From Proteus columbae (GTDB lineage Bacteria > Pseudomonadota > Gammaproteobacteria > Enterobacterales > Enterobacteriaceae), in NCBI RefSeq assembly GCF_002777965.1, contig NZ_NGVR01000026.1, positions 34,575-98,574 of the forward strand: a stretch of 64,000 nt of DNA, written 5' to 3'. The notes under the pieces were generated by a model. It was not told the DNA's origin. It searched no databases and saw nothing but the letters and a program-made list of their open reading frames with translations. Position numbers and translations under genes: made by a program. Positions 62,701 to 64,000 of the stretch are shown here, piece by piece (within the stretch, counting starts at the first letter, position 1; each line of letters starts with the position of its first letter).

Positions 62701-63588
62701 AATCCTGATTTAGTGTTTGAGGCTCGCCCACATTTGCTGAAACTAGATGGACGCATTGATATTCCTTGGGCACGTATCGTTGTTCAAGACTTACCAGAAT
62801 CTGCGGTATCGGCTTCTTCTGATGAAGTGATGTTGGATAAAAACTTACAGCCAATTGCACCAAAAGAGACATCGATTCCAATTCAAAGTAATTTAGCGAT
62901 TAATATTGGCAATGATGTGACACTGGACGCATTTGGGCTTAAAGCTAGATTGACGGGAGCACTCAAAGTCAATCAGAATAAACAAGGACTAGGTTTAAAT
63001 GGCCAAATAGATATTCCAAAAGGTGAATTCAAAGCTTATGGGCAAGATCTGCAAGTCCGTAAGGGGCAAATCTTGTTCTCAGGGCCAGTCGATCAACCTT
63101 ACTTAAATATTGAAGCTATTCGTAATCCTGAAAATACGGCAAATAATGTAATTGCGGGTGTCAGGGTGACAGGGCTTGCAGATAAACCTAAAGTTGAAAT
63201 TTTCTCTGAACCTGCGTTTACACAGCAAGAAGCGTTATCCTACTTGCTAAGAGGTGAAGGGTTAGATAAAAGTGGTGATGCGGATTCATCACAAATGACG
63301 GCAATGCTGATAGGATTGGGTGTTGGTCAAAGTGGTCAGCTTGTAGGGCGCATTGGTGAAACCTTTGGTGTTTCGGATTTAGCGCTTGATACGCAAGGTG
63401 TGGGGGATAACTCACAAGTTGTGGTCAGCGGTAAGATCACAAACGATCTACAAGTGAAGTATGGAGTGGGTATATTTGATTCGCTAGCGACGTTAACCTT
63501 ACGTTATCGCTTGATGCCCAGGTTGTATTTACAAGCAGTGTCTGGTATGAATCAGGCAATAGATCTGCTTTATCAATTTGAGTTTTAA
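59761..63588 (+). CDS. tamB: TamB, AsmA-like inner-membrane subunit of the TAM complex
   Basis: TamB is anchored in the inner membrane and spans the periplasm as a long beta-taco groove able to carry lipid. The 1275-residue protein (E. coli 1259) has an N-terminal signal anchor (about 8-28), repetitive beta structure through most of its length, and the conserved DUF490 C-terminal domain (about 940-1275) that docks on TamA. It contains a Glu/Pro/Thr-rich loop near 110-225. Its four-base overlap with tamA indicates coupling. Confidence 0.97.
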   Translation: MIKKWLKWIALTLLIIILLTFGTVAWILGTQSGLHFAINSAARWVPGLVIKDVNGGWQDLRLTGVEYQMPGVDVNVGELSLGLRLACLTDKQVCVDTLGTRDVVVNVDTSAFPPSEETPPSEPLTELNAPLPIYLNSLSLENTHVKIDDMAISLGEFKTGAQWEGRQVTLNPTLINDLLVALPKTPEEGSVEATAQDIKEVATAKPQTEPTTQEEKEQALAETIKAIFAKPLLADLPEIIIPVDINIEGIEGKQLQISGDAPVTINQLSFEAKTQGKQVNLTKLNVDTPEGEINLNGGITLDKQWPVNLDVNATIRDVAGFEDFKDQKATLSLQGALLEELKLALSLTGTVTATLDAQAELAKPHLPLKLTLESQKVRWPLTGDVQYQLSDTRLRLNGQTDNYDLSLRSDIEGQEIPPAKLMLDAKGNEEKIELTRLRLAALQGHADITGVADWSKAISWNALLTISGINTAKQYPDMPAKLDGRIATTGSLYGGSWQLRVPEITLDGNIKNNLIKARGNAYGNDSGQWNIPQLKLILGKNNLDIEGHLGDKWALDANINAPGLNGLVPGLAGVIKGKVNIRGDINTPKIIADINAHGIKWQDQVSVESITIKGDVQSDKEIGGKLAITARQLKQADLVIRNLTLDVAGTEKQHKLTLKMEGEPVSGGLTLAGSFDKEKQQWKGTLNNTAFDTPVGEWRLNKAMALNLLAEKQEVTIGSHCWINPNAQVCVPKAITVGESGSAAITLTRFDLAMIKPFLPPETSVRGVFTGDATATWNSKGGLPKASVNLKGQGVAVKQNIEGTILPVDFDAITLNAGVNKGKATLQWLISIAGNGDFKGNVQVADLEKKRQLSGTVDIDNLTLDLIKPFLGKGEIAQGRVGAQLRLGGNAQSPLLFGQFGINQLKVVGHWIPFDITKGNVDVQFNGATSDLSGRIETPEGYLNLTGNADWRKLDSWHAVVAANGNKLRVALPPMVRIDVNPDLVFEARPHLLKLDGRIDIPWARIVVQDLPESAVSASSDEVMLDKNLQPIAPKETSIPIQSNLAINIGNDVTLDAFGLKARLTGALKVNQNKQGLGLNGQIDIPKGEFKAYGQDLQVRKGQILFSGPVDQPYLNIEAIRNPENTANNVIAGVRVTGLADKPKVEIFSEPAFTQQEALSYLLRGEGLDKSGDADSSQMTAMLIGLGVGQSGQLVGRIGETFGVSDLALDTQGVGDNSQVVVSGKITNDLQVKYGVGIFDSLATLTLRYRLMPRLYLQAVSGMNQAIDLLYQFEF

Positions 63589-63593
63589 ATTAT

Positions 63594-63941
63594 ATGCGAA
63601 TTATTGTTTATGGTAGTTTACGGCAAAACCAAGGTAACCATCACTGGATGACCTATGCACAGCTTTTGGGTGAGCATAAATTAGTGGGATATAAACTCTA
63701 TGATCTAGGGTTTTACCCCGCGGTTATTGAAGGTGAAGGTGAAATAGAGTGCGAAGTCTATCGGATAACGCCTTCTATCTTGACAGAGCTTGATGAGTTG
63801 AAAAAGAACGATCAAGATTACAAGCGTCAACTGATTTCAACACCTTATGGTAGTGCTTGGATCTATCTTTATCAAAAGCCTGTTGATGGTTTACGTGAAA
63901 TAAAATGTGGTGACTGGCTAAAACGTCACGAAGAAGAGTAA
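63594..63941 (+). CDS. ytfP: YtfP, gamma-glutamylcyclotransferase-fold protein
   Basis: The 115-residue protein (E. coli 113) has the family start RIIVYGSLRQNQGNHHWM, with the YGSLR substrate-loop motif, and a central VYRITPSILTELDELK containing the candidate catalytic Glu. The fold is that of gamma-glutamylcyclotransferases, but the physiological substrate is unknown. It follows tamB by five bases, so it is likely in the same operon. Confidence 0.95.
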   Translation: MRIIVYGSLRQNQGNHHWMTYAQLLGEHKLVGYKLYDLGFYPAVIEGEGEIECEVYRITPSILTELDELKKNDQDYKRQLISTPYGSAWIYLYQKPVDGLREIKCGDWLKRHEEE

Positions 63942-64000
63942 TAGGTTAAATAATTGACCTTTTACAGACAGAAGTTTGAAAACGGCTCGATAGTAATATC

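Overview
The window carries a typical enterobacterial chromosome backbone in an AT-rich background. Almost every protein has a clear Escherichia coli counterpart, often in the same local order. Base composition, codon choice and very AT-rich intergenic DNA point to Proteus or a close relative in the Morganellaceae. The genus is an inference; membership of the Enterobacterales is close to certain. I see no insertion sequence, prophage, CRISPR array or toxin/defence island.

Layout. 1-1230: a hexanucleotide tandem repeat at the left edge, then the small RNA gene glmZ with a sigma-54 promoter and upstream GlrR-type boxes, then a small membrane protein. 1278-5467 (minus): hemCDXY, haem synthesis. 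5468-6464: a very AT-rich spacer ending in the CRP-controlled cyaA promoter. 6465-15231: cyaA, cyaY (minus), lptM-dapF-yigA-xerC-yigB and SOS-controlled uvrD. 15377-22179: an orphan gene where E. coli has corA, then rarD and yigI (minus), pldA, recQ, pldB and yigL. 22249-27650 (minus): mscM-psd and rsgA. 27766-30649: orn, three identical tRNA-Gly(GCC) genes, a DnaA-box cluster at the position of E. coli datA, and queG (minus). 30874-39794: tsaE-amiB-mutL-miaA-hfq-hflX-hflK-hflC; nnr is missing from its usual place upstream of tsaE. 40251-47399: purA, nsrR-rnr-rlmB, and rpsF-priB-rpsR-rplI. 47482-49889 (minus): ytfB/oapA and a 564-residue protein of unknown function. 50089-51163: a zinc-starvation operon (Zur box, rpmE2, rpmJ2, zinT). 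51313-64000: gabD, fklB, cysQ, ytfJ, ytfK, ytfL/paeA, msrA, tamA-tamB and ytfP.

How the genes work together. Most encode housekeeping: haem synthesis, cAMP signalling, phospholipid turnover and synthesis, mechanosensation, ribosome maturation and translation, tRNA modification, RNA decay, mismatch and excision repair, membrane protease control, and TAM-dependent envelope assembly. The most informative non-coding parts are the glmZ control region, the datA-like locus and the Zur-controlled ribosomal protein/zinc chaperone operon. Nothing in the window looks like a wholly new multi-gene system. The real unknowns are the 564-residue protein, the 131-residue protein after uvrD, the 105-residue membrane protein beside glmZ, and a possible 56-residue ORF before purA.
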